Shown in pieces: positions 56,029 through 64,000 of a DNA stretch of 64,000 nucleotides. The notes beneath the pieces were generated by a model. That model worked only from the letters and a program-made list of their open reading frames with translations. It ran no database searches and was not told where the DNA came from. The translations under genes and the position numbers were made by a program. Every line of letters starts with the position of its first letter. Position 1 is the stretch's first letter. The DNA lies in the NCBI RefSeq assembly GCF_006716345.1, contig NZ_VFOX01000001.1, forward strand, positions 1,426,001 through 1,490,000, read 5' to 3'. Source of the stretch: Microbacterium saperdae. Lineage in GTDB: Bacteria; Actinomycetota; Actinomycetes; Actinomycetales; Microbacteriaceae.

Positions 56029-56670
56029 ATGTACACCCCCACTTTCCAATCCGCAGGGAATCTTCCTTCCAGCCGCTACGTGCTCCCGCAGTTCGAGGAG
56101 CGCACGGCCTACGGCTTCAAGCGCCAGGACCCGTACAACAAGCTGTTCGAAGACCGCGTCATCTTCCTGGGCGTCCAGGTCGACGATGCGTCGGCAGACG
56201 ACGTGATGGCGCAGCTGCTCGTGCTGGAGAGCCAGGACGCCGAGCGTGACATCACGATGTACATCAACTCGCCCGGTGGCTCGTTCACCGCGATGACGGC
56301 GATCTACGACACGATGCAGTACGTCGCGCCGCAGATCCAGACCGTCGTGCTCGGTCAGGCGGCTTCCGCTGCGTCCGTGCTGCTCGCGGCCGGTGCGCCC
56401 GGGAAGCGTCTCGCGCTGCCGAACGCCCGTGTGCTGATCCACCAGCCCGCGATGGGCGAGGCAGGTCAGGGGCAGGCGTCCGACATCGAGATCCAGGCGG
56501 CGGAGATCCTCCGTATGCGCACCTGGCTCGAGGAGACCATGGCCAAGCACACCGGCAAGCCGGTCGAGCAGATCAACCGTGACATCGACCGCGACAACAT
56601 CCTCTCGGCCGCGCAGGCGCTCGAGTACGGCATCGTCGACCAGGTGCTCACCTCGCGCAAGCGCGCGTAA
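56029..56670 (+). CDS. clpP2: ATP-dependent Clp protease proteolytic subunit 2
   Basis: 213 aa. Catalytic Ser in GQAASAASVLLAAG, His in VLIHQPAMGEA, Asp in INRDIDRDN. The longer N-terminus (SAGNLPSSRYVLPQFEERTAYGFKRQDP) is typical of actinobacterial ClpP2. Starts 20 nt after clpP1 behind AAGGACATC. Confidence 0.97.
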   Translation: MYTPTFQSAGNLPSSRYVLPQFEERTAYGFKRQDPYNKLFEDRVIFLGVQVDDASADDVMAQLLVLESQDAERDITMYINSPGGSFTAMTAIYDTMQYVAPQIQTVVLGQAASAASVLLAAGAPGKRLALPNARVLIHQPAMGEAGQGQASDIEIQAAEILRMRTWLEETMAKHTGKPVEQINRDIDRDNILSAAQALEYGIVDQVLTSRKRA

Positions 56671-56678
56671 CGATCATC

Positions 56679-56717
56679 CAGAAGGGGCGGCAGTCATCGC
56701 GACTGCCGCCCCTTCTG
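56679..56717 (+). terminator. Perfect 17-bp hairpin terminator after clpP2
   Basis: CAGAAGGGGCGGCAGTC (56679-56695), loop ATCGC, exact complement at 56701-56717. Confidence 0.9.
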
Positions 56718-56757
56718 CGCGTCCGTGCGGCAGATGCGCAGGCCTCTGCAGCCCACA

Positions 56758-56771
56758 TGCTCATATGAGCA
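56758..56771. promoter_or_regulatory. Palindromic operator of the deo operon
   Basis: TGCTCATATGAGCA is a perfect 14-bp palindrome 54 nt upstream of the regulator start and upstream of its -10 box. Likely bound by the SorC-type regulator encoded next. Confidence 0.65.
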
Positions 56772-56799
56772 AAGACGTGCACCTCCGCGGGAACAGTCG

Positions 56800-56805
56800 T
56801 ACGCT
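56800..56805 (+). promoter_or_regulatory. -10 box of the deo operon
   Basis: TACGCT lies 20 nt before the GTG, followed by GGAAGGAGG as ribosome site. Confidence 0.5.
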
Positions 56806-56825
56806 GTACACGGAAGGAGGTTGCC

Positions 56826-57761
56826 GTGGAAGACGAACTGCTCATGGTCCGCATCGCCGAGCTGTACTACGACGAGGACAAGACTCAGGACGAGATCGGC
56901 GCCCTCCTCAAGGTGTCGCGCTGGAAGGTCGGGCGTCTGCTCACCCAGGCGCGGGAACGTGGCATCGTCCGCATCGAGATCGTGCACCCGCGCGCACGGC
57001 GCCTGGGGCTGGAGAGGCTGCTCGTCGAGCGCCACGGCCTGGCCGAAGCCGTCGTGGTGCCTGCGCCGGACGGCGACGACGGCACGCTCGAGCGCGTGGC
57101 GCAGGCCGCGGCCGACTACCTGACGGCGCTGCGCCCCGTTCCCCGGACGCTCGGCGTGAGCTGGGGTCGCACCTTGCGCGCCGTCGCCGAAGCGCTGCCG
57201 GACGGCTGGGCCAGCGGAGTGACCGTCGTGCAGCTCAACGGTGGGGTCAGCCTCAACCGTCGGTCCGGGGGAGCAGCAGGCCTTGCGGTCACGATCGCCC
57301 AGCGCGCATCCGGACACGTGTCGCTGCTGCCGAGTCCCGCGATCCTCGAGCGCGTCGAGACCAAACAGGCGATCGAGTCGGACCGCACCGTGGCCGCGAT
57401 CCTCGAGGAGGCGGCGGATGCGCAGGCCTTCCTGTTCACGGCCGGCCCCTGCGACGCGACATCCGCTCATGTCGAGAACGGCTACCTCACTGCGGAGGAC
57501 GTCGAGGAGCTCGCGCGACGAGGAGCGGTGGGGGATGTCCTCGGGCGCTACGTCGACGCCGAGGGGAACATCGTCGACTCGCAGCTTGACGCCCGTACGG
57601 TGGGCGTCGCGCTGGACCGACTTCGCGGCGCGGAGCGGGCGATCTTCGTGACCGCCGGCCGTGCCAAGCACGACATCGCGCGCACCGTGGTCACCAGTGG
57701 CCTGTGCAGCGTTCTGGTGACCGATGAGACCACAGCACGAGCATTGTTGGAGGAACAGTGA
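56826..57761 (+). CDS. SorC/DeoR-type sugar-binding transcriptional regulator
   Basis: 311 aa. N-terminal helix-turn-helix (ELYYDEDKTQDEIGALLKVSRWKVGRLLTQA-region, residues 13-43) and a C-terminal SorC effector domain of the phosphosugar isomerase fold (TLGVSWGRTLRAVAEAL, VVQLNGGVSLN, DVLGRYVDAEGNIVDSQLDARTVGV). The deoC gene overlapping its stop indicates a response to deoxyribose-5-phosphate or a deoxyribonucleoside. It probably represses its own operon through the palindrome at 56758. GTG start behind a strong GGAAGGAGG. Confidence 0.92.
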   Translation: MEDELLMVRIAELYYDEDKTQDEIGALLKVSRWKVGRLLTQARERGIVRIEIVHPRARRLGLERLLVERHGLAEAVVVPAPDGDDGTLERVAQAAADYLTALRPVPRTLGVSWGRTLRAVAEALPDGWASGVTVVQLNGGVSLNRRSGGAAGLAVTIAQRASGHVSLLPSPAILERVETKQAIESDRTVAAILEEAADAQAFLFTAGPCDATSAHVENGYLTAEDVEELARRGAVGDVLGRYVDAEGNIVDSQLDARTVGVALDRLRGAERAIFVTAGRAKHDIARTVVTSGLCSVLVTDETTARALLEEQ

Positions 57762-58759
57762 CGACCACAGAACTCAGCCGCAGGACGGCGGTGGATGTCC
57801 TCGGCGGTGAGCCGGATGACGCCACGCTCCGTCGCTTCCTGCACGGCCTTCCCGGCGTCGACGCCGTCGGCCTGGAGCAGCGCGCCGCCGGACTCGGCAC
57901 GCGCTCGATCAAGACGACGTCGAAGGCCTGGGCCCTCGACAAGATCATCACGCTGATCGACCTCACCACGCTCGAGGGTTCAGACACCCCCGGCAAGGTG
58001 CGCTCGCTCGTCGCCAAGGCGAAGAATCCCGATGCCGCCGATCCATCGACACCCAAGGTCGCCGCCGTCTGCGTCTACGGCGACATGGTGCCGGATGCGG
58101 TCGCCGCCCTCGGTGCACTGCACGGCGACCCCGATGACGGCCTGATCTCGGTCGCCGCCGTCGCGACCGCCTTCCCCAGCGGTCGCTCCTCGCTCGCGAT
58201 CAAGCTCGCCGACACCGCCGAGGCGGTCGCCGCCGGTGCGGACGAGATCGACATGGTGATCGATCGTGGGGCGTTCCTGTCCGGACGGTACGGGCTGGTG
58301 TTCGACCAGATCTCCCAGGTGAAGGAGGCCTGCCGCCGCGCGGACGGCTCCTACGCCTCGCTCAAGGTCATCCTCGAGACCGGTGAACTGAACACGTACG
58401 ACAACATCAAGCGCGCTTCGTGGCTCGGCATCCTCGCGGGTGGCGACTTCATCAAGACGTCGACCGGGAAGGTACAGCCGGCCGCGACCCTTCCCACCAC
58501 GCTGCTGATGCTCGAGACGGTGCGCGACTGGCACCAGGGCACGGGCGAGAAGATCGGCGTCAAGCCTGCCGGCGGCATCCGCACGTCCAAGGACGCGGTG
58601 AAGTACCTCGTCACCGTCGCCGAGACGGTCGGCGAGGAGTGGCTTCAGCCGCATCTGTTCCGCTTCGGCGCTTCGAGCCTTCTGAACGACGTGCTGCTGC
58701 AGCGCCAGAAGCTCACCACCGGCCACTACTCCGGCCCCGACTACGTCACGATCGACTAG
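57758..58759 (+). CDS. deoC: Deoxyribose-phosphate aldolase, long form
   Basis: 333 aa. Splits 2-deoxyribose-5-phosphate into glyceraldehyde-3-phosphate and acetaldehyde. Schiff-base Lys in GGDFIKTSTGKVQ, second Lys in KIGVKPAGGIRTSKDA, and Asp in EIDMVIDRGAFLSG. Longer than the 220-250 aa form because of an N-terminal extension (1-60). GTG overlaps the regulator stop (GTGA). The acetaldehyde product explains the aldehyde dehydrogenase that follows. Confidence 0.96.
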   Translation: MTTTELSRRTAVDVLGGEPDDATLRRFLHGLPGVDAVGLEQRAAGLGTRSIKTTSKAWALDKIITLIDLTTLEGSDTPGKVRSLVAKAKNPDAADPSTPKVAAVCVYGDMVPDAVAALGALHGDPDDGLISVAAVATAFPSGRSSLAIKLADTAEAVAAGADEIDMVIDRGAFLSGRYGLVFDQISQVKEACRRADGSYASLKVILETGELNTYDNIKRASWLGILAGGDFIKTSTGKVQPAATLPTTLLMLETVRDWHQGTGEKIGVKPAGGIRTSKDAVKYLVTVAETVGEEWLQPHLFRFGASSLLNDVLLQRQKLTTGHYSGPDYVTID

Positions 58760-58769
58760 GAGCCCTCAT

Positions 58770-60212
58770 ATGTCTTTCCTGGAATACGCTCCGGCCCCCG
58801 AGTCCACGGCGGTCCTGAACCTCAAGGACAGCTACGGGCTGTTCATCGACGGCGAGTTCGTCGACGGCACCGGCTCCAGCTTCACCACGATCTCTCCCTC
58901 GAGCGAGAAGCGCATCGCCGAGATCGCCTCGGCGAGCGATGAGGACGTAGACCGCGCTGTCGCCGCCGCCCGCCGTGCCTACGACAAGACGTGGTCGAAG
59001 ATGAGCGGCCGCGACCGCGGCAAGTACCTGTTCCGCATCGCTCGTCTGGTGCAGGAGCGCGCCCGCGAGCTCGCCGTCGCCGAGAGCCTCGACAACGGCA
59101 AGCCCATCAAGGAGAGCCGTGACGTCGACGTGCCTCTCGTCGCCTCCTGGTTCTTCTACTACGCCGGCTGGGCAGACAAGCTGGATCACGCCGGACTCGG
59201 CGCGAACCCGCGAGCGCTCGGCGTCGCCGGGCAGATCATCCCGTGGAACTTCCCGCTGCTGATGCTCGCGTGGAAGGTCGCTCCGGCCCTTGCGGCCGGG
59301 AACACGGTCGTGCTCAAGCCCGCCGAGACCACGCCGTTGACGGCGCTGATCTTCGCCGAGATCCTGCAGCAGGCCGACCTCCCCGCCGGAGTCGTGAACA
59401 TCGTCACCGGTGCCGGCGCGACGGGGGCGTCTCTCGTCCGCCACCCGGACGTCGACAAGGTGGCCTTCACCGGCTCCACCGGCGTCGGACGCGACATCGC
59501 CCGCGCGGTCGCCGGTACGCAGAAGAAGCTGACACTCGAGCTCGGCGGCAAAGCCGCGAACATCGTGTTCGACGACGCTCCGATCGACCAGGCCGTCGAG
59601 GGCATCGTCAACGGCATCTTCTTCAACCAGGGGCATGTGTGCTGCGCCGGTAGCCGCCTTCTCGTTCAGGAGTCGATCCACGACGAAGTCATCGATCGGC
59701 TGAAGAACCGTCTGTCGACGCTGCGTCTGGGCGACCCGCTCGACAAGAACACCGACATCGGCGCCATCAACTCGGCCGCCCAGCTGGCCCGCATCCGCGA
59801 GCTCAGCGACATCGGAGAGGCCGAAGGCGCGGAGCGCTGGACCGCCGACTGCGTGATCCCCGAGAAGGGCTTCTGGTTCGCTCCGACGATCTTCACGGGT
59901 GTCGAGGCCTCGCACCGCATCGCTCGCGACGAGGTGTTCGGCCCGGTGCTCTCGGTGCTCACGTTCCGCACGCCTGCCGAGGCGATCGCCAAGGCGAACA
60001 ACACGCCCTACGGGCTCTCGGCCGGCATCTGGTCGGACAAAGGATCGCGGATCCTCGCGGTCGCCGACCGTCTGCGCGCCGGTGTCATCTGGGCGAACAC
60101 GTTCAACCGTTTCGATCCGTCGAGCCCGTTCGGCGGTTACAAGGAGTCCGGATACGGCCGTGAAGGCGGCCGTCAGGGTCTCACCGCGTACCTGAAGGGA
60201 GCCGCCTCGTGA
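58770..60212 (+). CDS. Aldehyde dehydrogenase (NAD-dependent family), deo operon
   Basis: 480 aa, full length. Cofactor site PWNFPLLMLAWKVAPALAAGN and VLKPAETTP (Lys), FTGSTGVGRDI, catalytic Glu in LELGGKAANIV and catalytic Cys in GHVCCAGSR. Position after deoC suggests oxidation of the acetaldehyde released by DeoC, giving acetate (inference). ATG 10 nt after deoC; its stop overlaps the next start (GTGA). Confidence 0.94.
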   Translation: MSFLEYAPAPESTAVLNLKDSYGLFIDGEFVDGTGSSFTTISPSSEKRIAEIASASDEDVDRAVAAARRAYDKTWSKMSGRDRGKYLFRIARLVQERARELAVAESLDNGKPIKESRDVDVPLVASWFFYYAGWADKLDHAGLGANPRALGVAGQIIPWNFPLLMLAWKVAPALAAGNTVVLKPAETTPLTALIFAEILQQADLPAGVVNIVTGAGATGASLVRHPDVDKVAFTGSTGVGRDIARAVAGTQKKLTLELGGKAANIVFDDAPIDQAVEGIVNGIFFNQGHVCCAGSRLLVQESIHDEVIDRLKNRLSTLRLGDPLDKNTDIGAINSAAQLARIRELSDIGEAEGAERWTADCVIPEKGFWFAPTIFTGVEASHRIARDEVFGPVLSVLTFRTPAEAIAKANNTPYGLSAGIWSDKGSRILAVADRLRAGVIWANTFNRFDPSSPFGGYKESGYGREGGRQGLTAYLKGAAS

Positions 60213-61060
60213 GCAAGCGACTGAGCGTGCCGAAGACGTACAAGCTGGCGATCGGCGGGGCCTTCCCGCGGAGCGAGTCCGGCCGCACCTACGAAGTGCT
60301 CTCGGCGAAGGGCGCGTTCCTCGCGAACGCCGCACAGGGATCGCGCAAGGATGCCCGTGACGCCGTGGTGGCCGCTCGGGCTGCGGTGAAGGGCTGGTCG
60401 GGCGCGACCGCGTACAACCGCGGGCAGGTGCTCTACCGCGTCGCGGAGGTGCTGGAAGGCCGCCGTGCGCAGTTCGTCGACGAGATCGTCGCCCAGGAGG
60501 GCGTGTCGGCCGCGGCCGCGGGCGCGCAGGTGGACGATGCGATCGACCTGTGGGTCTGGTACGCCGGATGGTGCGACAAGTACGCGCAGGTCGCCGGCAA
60601 CGCGAACCCGGTCTCCGGTCCGTACTTCAACATCTCCGTGCCCGAACCGACCGGAGTCGTGGCGATCGTCGCGCCGCAGGACTCCGCGCTGCTGGGCTTC
60701 GTCTCGGTGGTCGCCCCGGCACTCGTCGCTGGCAACACGGTCGTCGTGATCGCCAGCGAGCGGCACCCGCTCTCGGCGATCAGCCTCGCCGAGGTGCTCG
60801 CGACGAGTGACGTGCCGGGGGGAGTCGTCAACGTGCTCACCGGGTCGCCGGCCGAGATCGCGCCGTGGCTCGCTTCGCATCAGGACGTGAACGCCCTCGA
60901 TCTCGCCGGCGCCGGCGACATCGACTGGGTCGACCTGCAGATCGCCGCCGCCGAGACGCTCACCCGCGTGCTCGCGCCGGGGGAGGTCGTGGCATCGCCC
61001 GAGCGGATCGGTGCCTTCACCGAGATCAAGACGGTATGGCACACGAAGAGCATGGTCTGA
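60209..61060 (+). CDS. Truncated aldehyde dehydrogenase-like protein without catalytic domain
   Basis: 283 aa. It aligns with the N-terminal cofactor half of ALDHs: YKLAIGGAFPRSESGRTYEV, GWSGATAYNRGQVLYRVAEVL and PEPTGVVAIVAPQDSALLGF followed by VAPALVAGNTVVVIASERHPLSA. The cofactor lysine of VLKPAE is replaced (VVIASE), the FTGS loop is absent and no C-terminal Cys domain exists. The protein ends in a clean stop after TEIKTVWHTKSMV, with normal codon use, so it looks selected rather than decayed. Coupled to the full-length ALDH by GTGA; probably a non-catalytic partner, as in two-domain ALDH16 enzymes (analogy). Confidence 0.85.
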   Translation: MSKRLSVPKTYKLAIGGAFPRSESGRTYEVLSAKGAFLANAAQGSRKDARDAVVAARAAVKGWSGATAYNRGQVLYRVAEVLEGRRAQFVDEIVAQEGVSAAAAGAQVDDAIDLWVWYAGWCDKYAQVAGNANPVSGPYFNISVPEPTGVVAIVAPQDSALLGFVSVVAPALVAGNTVVVIASERHPLSAISLAEVLATSDVPGGVVNVLTGSPAEIAPWLASHQDVNALDLAGAGDIDWVDLQIAAAETLTRVLAPGEVVASPERIGAFTEIKTVWHTKSMV

Positions 61061-61077
61061 TCTGACACGGACCTCGC

Positions 61078-61112
61078 GGGGCCCGCATCACGCATGTCGT
61101 GGTGCGGGCCCC
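61078..61112 (+). terminator. Hairpin terminator of the deo operon
   Basis: GGGGCCCGCATCACG (61078-61092), loop CATGT, CGTGGTGCGGGCCCC (61098-61112), one G-U pair, then CTTCTGT. Confidence 0.85.
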
Positions 61113-61182
61113 CTTCTGTATCGTCTCGGACTCGGCCCCGCGGGAATCCGCGCCAATGCGTCCCGGTGTCGGATGCAGAGGT

Positions 61183-61188
61183 TAGGCT
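61183..61188 (+). promoter_or_regulatory. -10 box of clpX
   Basis: TAGGCT lies 37 nt before the clpX ATG; AGGAGG follows as ribosome site. Confidence 0.52.
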
Positions 61189-61224
61189 CGGAGGACGATC
61201 TCTGGATCCCCTAGGAGGACGCGC

Positions 61225-62493
61225 ATGGCCCGTATCGGTGAAAGCGCTGACCTGTTCAAGTGCTCATTCTGTGGAAAGAGCCAGAAGCAGGTGCAGCAGC
61301 TCATCGCTGGCCCCGGTGTGTACATCTGCGACGAATGCGTCGAGCTGTGCAACGAGATCATCGAGGAGCGCATGGCGGAGTCTTCCGCCGACGGCGTCGC
61401 CGAGTTCGATCTGCCCAAGCCGCGAGAGATCTTCTCGTTCCTCGAGGAGTACGTCGTCGGTCAGGAGCCCGCGAAGCGCGCACTCGCCGTGGCCGTCTAC
61501 AACCATTACAAGCGGATCCGTGCACGCGGAACACTGCAGACGGCCGAGCAGAAGGCCGACGAGGTCGAGATCGCCAAGAGCAACATCCTGCTCATCGGTC
61601 CGACCGGGTGCGGCAAGACCTACCTCGCGCAGACGCTCGCGAAGCAGCTCAACGTCCCGTTCGCCGTCGCCGACGCGACGGCGCTGACCGAGGCCGGCTA
61701 CGTCGGTGAAGACGTCGAGAACATCCTCCTCAAGCTCATCCAGGCCGCCGACTACGACGTCAAGCGCGCCGAGCAGGGCATCATCTACATCGACGAGGTC
61801 GACAAGATCGCCCGCAAGGCCGAGAACCCGTCGATCACGCGCGACGTCTCCGGCGAGGGCGTGCAGCAGGCACTGCTGAAGATCATCGAGGGCACGGTCG
61901 CCTCGGTGCCGCCGCAGGGCGGACGTAAGCACCCGCATCAGGAGTTCCTGCAGATCGACACCTCGAACGTGCTGTTCATCGTGGCCGGTGCGTTCGCCGG
62001 GCTCGAGGACATCGTCTCGGCACGCGTCGGCAAGCACGGCATCGGCTTCGGCGCCCCGCTGCACGACAAGGGCAAGGACCTCGATCTGTTCAGCGAGGTG
62101 CTGCCCGAGGACCTGCACAAGTTCGGTCTGATCCCCGAGTTCATCGGGCGTCTGCCCGTGGTGACCTCGGTGTCGCCGCTGGATCAGGCTGCGCTCATCG
62201 ACATCCTCACCGGTCCGCGCAATGCGCTGGTGAAGCAGTACCAGCGCATGTTCGAGATCGACGGTGTGCAGCTCGAGTTCGACGAGGACGCACTGCGCTC
62301 GATCGCCGACCTCGCCGTGGAGCGCAAGACCGGGGCGCGCGGACTCCGCGCGATCCTGGAAGACGTCCTCGGTCCGATCATGTTCGAGATCCCCTCGGCA
62401 GACGACGTCGCGAAGGTCATCATCACGCGCGCTGCGGTCGACGAAGGGGCACCTCCCACGATCGTCCTCGAGCGCAAGCGCAAGAGCGCCTGA
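61225..62493 (+). CDS. clpX: ATP-dependent Clp protease ATP-binding subunit ClpX
   Basis: 422 aa. N-terminal zinc domain with [13 protein letters not shown] and ICDECVELC, Walker [11 protein letters not shown], Walker [14 protein letters not shown], pore loop GYVGEDVEN and the IGF loop for ClpP docking near HGIGFGAPL. Unfolds substrates for ClpP1P2. Separated from clpP2 here by the deo operon. Confidence 0.98.
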   Translation: MARIGESADLFKCSFCGKSQKQVQQLIAGPGVYICDECVELCNEIIEERMAESSADGVAEFDLPKPREIFSFLEEYVVGQEPAKRALAVAVYNHYKRIRARGTLQTAEQKADEVEIAKSNILLIGPTGCGKTYLAQTLAKQLNVPFAVADATALTEAGYVGEDVENILLKLIQAADYDVKRAEQGIIYIDEVDKIARKAENPSITRDVSGEGVQQALLKIIEGTVASVPPQGGRKHPHQEFLQIDTSNVLFIVAGAFAGLEDIVSARVGKHGIGFGAPLHDKGKDLDLFSEVLPEDLHKFGLIPEFIGRLPVVTSVSPLDQAALIDILTGPRNALVKQYQRMFEIDGVQLEFDEDALRSIADLAVERKTGARGLRAILEDVLGPIMFEIPSADDVAKVIITRAAVDEGAPPTIVLERKRKSA

Positions 62494-62506
62494 CCGTCGC
62501 CCGACC

Positions 62507-63037
62507 GTGGTTCCGGAAGCCTGGCGGACCACCGCGCGATCGATGGTCGTGGAAGACCGTTGGATCCGCCTGCGGGCCGACGACTGCGTCGATGCCGACG
62601 GACGGACGATCGCACCGTACTACGTCCTGGAACAGGCCGAATGGGTCTCGATCGTGGCGCTCACCGACGAGGGATACGCCGTGGCGATCGAGGAGTACCA
62701 CCACGGCGCCGGCGTGGTCGGTGCGGGGTTGCCCGGTGGCGCGGTAGACGCGACCGAGTCCCCTTCAGCTGCGGCGTCGAGGGAGCTGGCGGAGGAGACC
62801 GGATACGTCGCCGACGAGATCGTCGACCTCGGGTGGAGCTGGGCGAACTGGGGCAACCAGGACAACCGGGTCCATCACTTCCTCGCCCGCGGATGCCGGC
62901 ACGACCGCCCGCAGGAGCTCGACGCGGGTGAGACGATCGACGTGCGCGTCGTGCCGTTCGCCGAGCTCGGCGAGCAGCTCGCGCAGAGCTATCACCAGCT
63001 CACCTGGTTCAAGGCCGACGCGAGGCTCTCCGGCTGA
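62507..63037 (+). CDS. NUDIX hydrolase
   Basis: 176 aa. The NUDIX box GGAVDATESPSAAASRELAEETGY lies at about 70-93 (G x5 E x7 R E x2 E E). VVEDRWIRLRADDCVDADG and APYYVLEQAEWVSIVALTDEG match ADP-ribose-pyrophosphatase-like members. Exact substrate unknown. GTG 62507 preferred; ATG 62543 is an alternative. Convergent with the M3 peptidase gene, 9 bp apart. Confidence 0.87.
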   Translation: MVPEAWRTTARSMVVEDRWIRLRADDCVDADGRTIAPYYVLEQAEWVSIVALTDEGYAVAIEEYHHGAGVVGAGLPGGAVDATESPSAAASRELAEETGYVADEIVDLGWSWANWGNQDNRVHHFLARGCRHDRPQELDAGETIDVRVVPFAELGEQLAQSYHQLTWFKADARLSG

Positions 63038-63046
63038 CGGCGCCTC

Positions 63047-64000
63047 TCAGGCCTCCAGGCCGCGGCGCTTGAGCAGCGGCGCGATGTCGGCGACGCGCCC
63101 GCGGAAGTCGTGGTACGCCTCGAGAGGGTCCTTGGATCCGCCGACGCCGAGCAGTCGCTGCCGGAACCGATCGCCGTTCTCGCGCGTGAGCCCGCCGTTC
63201 TCGCGGAACCAGTCGACGGTGTCGGCGTCGAGCACCTCGCTCCAGATGTACGAGTAGTAGCCGGCGCTGTACCCACCGGAGAAGACGTGTGCGAAGTAGG
63301 TCGAGGAGTACCGCGTCGGCACGACGGGGTCGTTCAGGCCGATGTCGGCGAGGGCCGCTGCCTCGAACGCCGCGACATCCTCGATGTCGGCATCCGTGCC
63401 CACGCGATGCCACGCCTGGTCGAGCCACGCCGCTGCCAGGTACTCGCTCGTCGCGTGTCCCTGGTCGAAGGTCTCGGTGGCGCGGAGGCGCTCCACGATC
63501 GCGGGGTCCAGAGCCTCGCCCGTCTCGTGATGCCGTGCGTAGTTGTCGAGGACCTCGGGCCAGAGGATCCACATCTCGTTGACCTGGCTCGGGAACTCGA
63601 CGAAGTCGCGGAACACGTTCGTCCCGGCGAAGTGCGGGTAGGTGACCGTCGCGAAGAGGCCGTGGAGCGCGTGGCCGAACTCATGGAACAGGGTCGTGAC
63701 CTCATCGAGCGTCAGCAGAGTGGGCTCGCCGTCGCCGGGCAACGGCACGTTGAGATTGTTCACCACGACGGGGGAGGTGCCACGCAGCCGTGACTGGCTC
63801 ACGATCGGGTTCATCCACGCTCCGCCGCGCTTGGAGTCGCGGGTGTAGAGATCGAGGATGTAGAGCCCCAGAGGCGAGCCGTCGGCGTTGCTGACCTCGA
63901 ACACCCGGGCACCGGGGTGGTAGGAGACCAGATCAGAACGCTCGGTGAAGGTCACGCCGTACAGGCGCGTCGCCGCGAAGAAGACGCCGTCCTGCAGCAC
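63047..64000 (-). CDS. M3 family zinc metallopeptidase (oligopeptidase), C-terminal part
   Basis: The gene enters from beyond the window end; 317 codons are visible, ending LLKRRGLEA. HEFGHALHGLF is the M3 catalytic motif and FVEFPSQVNEMW carries the third zinc ligand. SSTYFAHVFSGGYSAGYYSYIWSEV is the Tyr/His-rich substrate region. Matches oligopeptidase A / Dcp-type cytoplasmic peptidases. Confidence 0.95.
   Translation of the reverse strand: MLQDGVFFAATRLYGVTFTERSDLVSYHPGARVFEVSNADGSPLGLYILDLYTRDSKRGGAWMNPIVSQSRLRGTSPVVVNNLNVPLPGDGEPTLLTLDEVTTLFHEFGHALHGLFATVTYPHFAGTNVFRDFVEFPSQVNEMWILWPEVLDNYARHHETGEALDPAIVERLRATETFDQGHATSEYLAAAWLDQAWHRVGTDADIEDVAAFEAAALADIGLNDPVVPTRYSSTYFAHVFSGGYSAGYYSYIWSEVLDADTVDWFRENGGLTRENGDRFRQRLLGVGGSKDPLEAYHDFRGRVADIAPLLKRRGLEA

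Noticed and set aside
60209..61060. Short ALDH as a frameshifted pseudogene
   Set aside because: No remnant of the missing catalytic half follows; a terminator comes 18 bp after the stop, and the start is coupled to the upstream gene.

Overview
The window is a stretch of conserved chromosome from a high-GC Gram-positive actinobacterium, most likely Microbacterium or a close relative in the Microbacteriaceae. The evidence is strong GC bias at third codon positions, frequent GTG and TTG starts, a Wag31/DivIVA homologue, an RbpA homologue, WhiA, the actinobacterial bcc-aa3 respiratory chain (diheme QcrC, multi-helix Rieske QcrA, small CtaF) and TANNNT -10 boxes placed 6-7 nt before start codons. 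No insertion sequence, prophage, CRISPR array or rRNA operon was found.

Layout. 1-2451: the end of a cell-division cluster (YggT end, DivIVA, LspA, RluA-type pseudouridine synthase). 2497-4784: an acetyltransferase and an ECF sigma factor with a membrane-anchored partner. 4930-14640: dnaE, a membrane protein, hisD, nrdR, pyrD, a DUF3043 protein and an M20 dipeptidase. 14743-24289: erpA, then the respiratory chain as two convergent blocks, ctaC-ctaD-ctaF on + and ctaE-qcrC-qcrA-qcrB on -, with rhodanese, GNAT and RidA genes between them. 24481-29698: trpD, a PHP-domain protein, a 5'-3' exonuclease and three secreted or lipoprotein genes of unknown role. 29936-34734: rpsA, coaE, an MFS transporter, a tandem-GNAT protein and a DUF4126 membrane protein. 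34802-44794: uvrB, a TfoX-like protein, an OhrR-like MarR regulator divergent from a small zinc-ribbon protein, then uvrA-uvrC-rapZ-whiA. 44807-50188: an unknown protein, sodA, the glycolytic set gapA-pgk-tpiA, secG and rbpA. 50249-53228: a membrane-anchored HExxH protein divergent from a methyltransferase, then tRNA-Gly and tRNA-Pro. 53291-62493: tig, a TPR protein, clpP1-clpP2, a deoxyribonucleoside operon (SorC-type regulator, deoC, aldehyde dehydrogenase and a truncated aldehyde dehydrogenase), and clpX. 62507-64000: a NUDIX hydrolase and the end of an M3 metallopeptidase.

Two features run through the whole window. Many first genes of transcription units appear to be leaderless: a TANNNT box lies 6 or 7 nt before the start codon in at least fifteen cases (dnaE, nrdR, pyrD, trpD, uvrA, uvrB, pgk and others). 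Transcription units also tend to end in long GC-rich hairpins, several of which lie between convergent genes and few of which have a U-tract.

Most of the window is ordinary core genome. The observations most worth a second look are the OhrR-like regulator and its divergent zinc-ribbon gene, the paired full-length and catalytically dead aldehyde dehydrogenases in the deo operon, the lysine/alanine tail on trigger factor, the HExxH membrane protein, and the cysteine-free RbpA. I found no clearly new multi-gene system.
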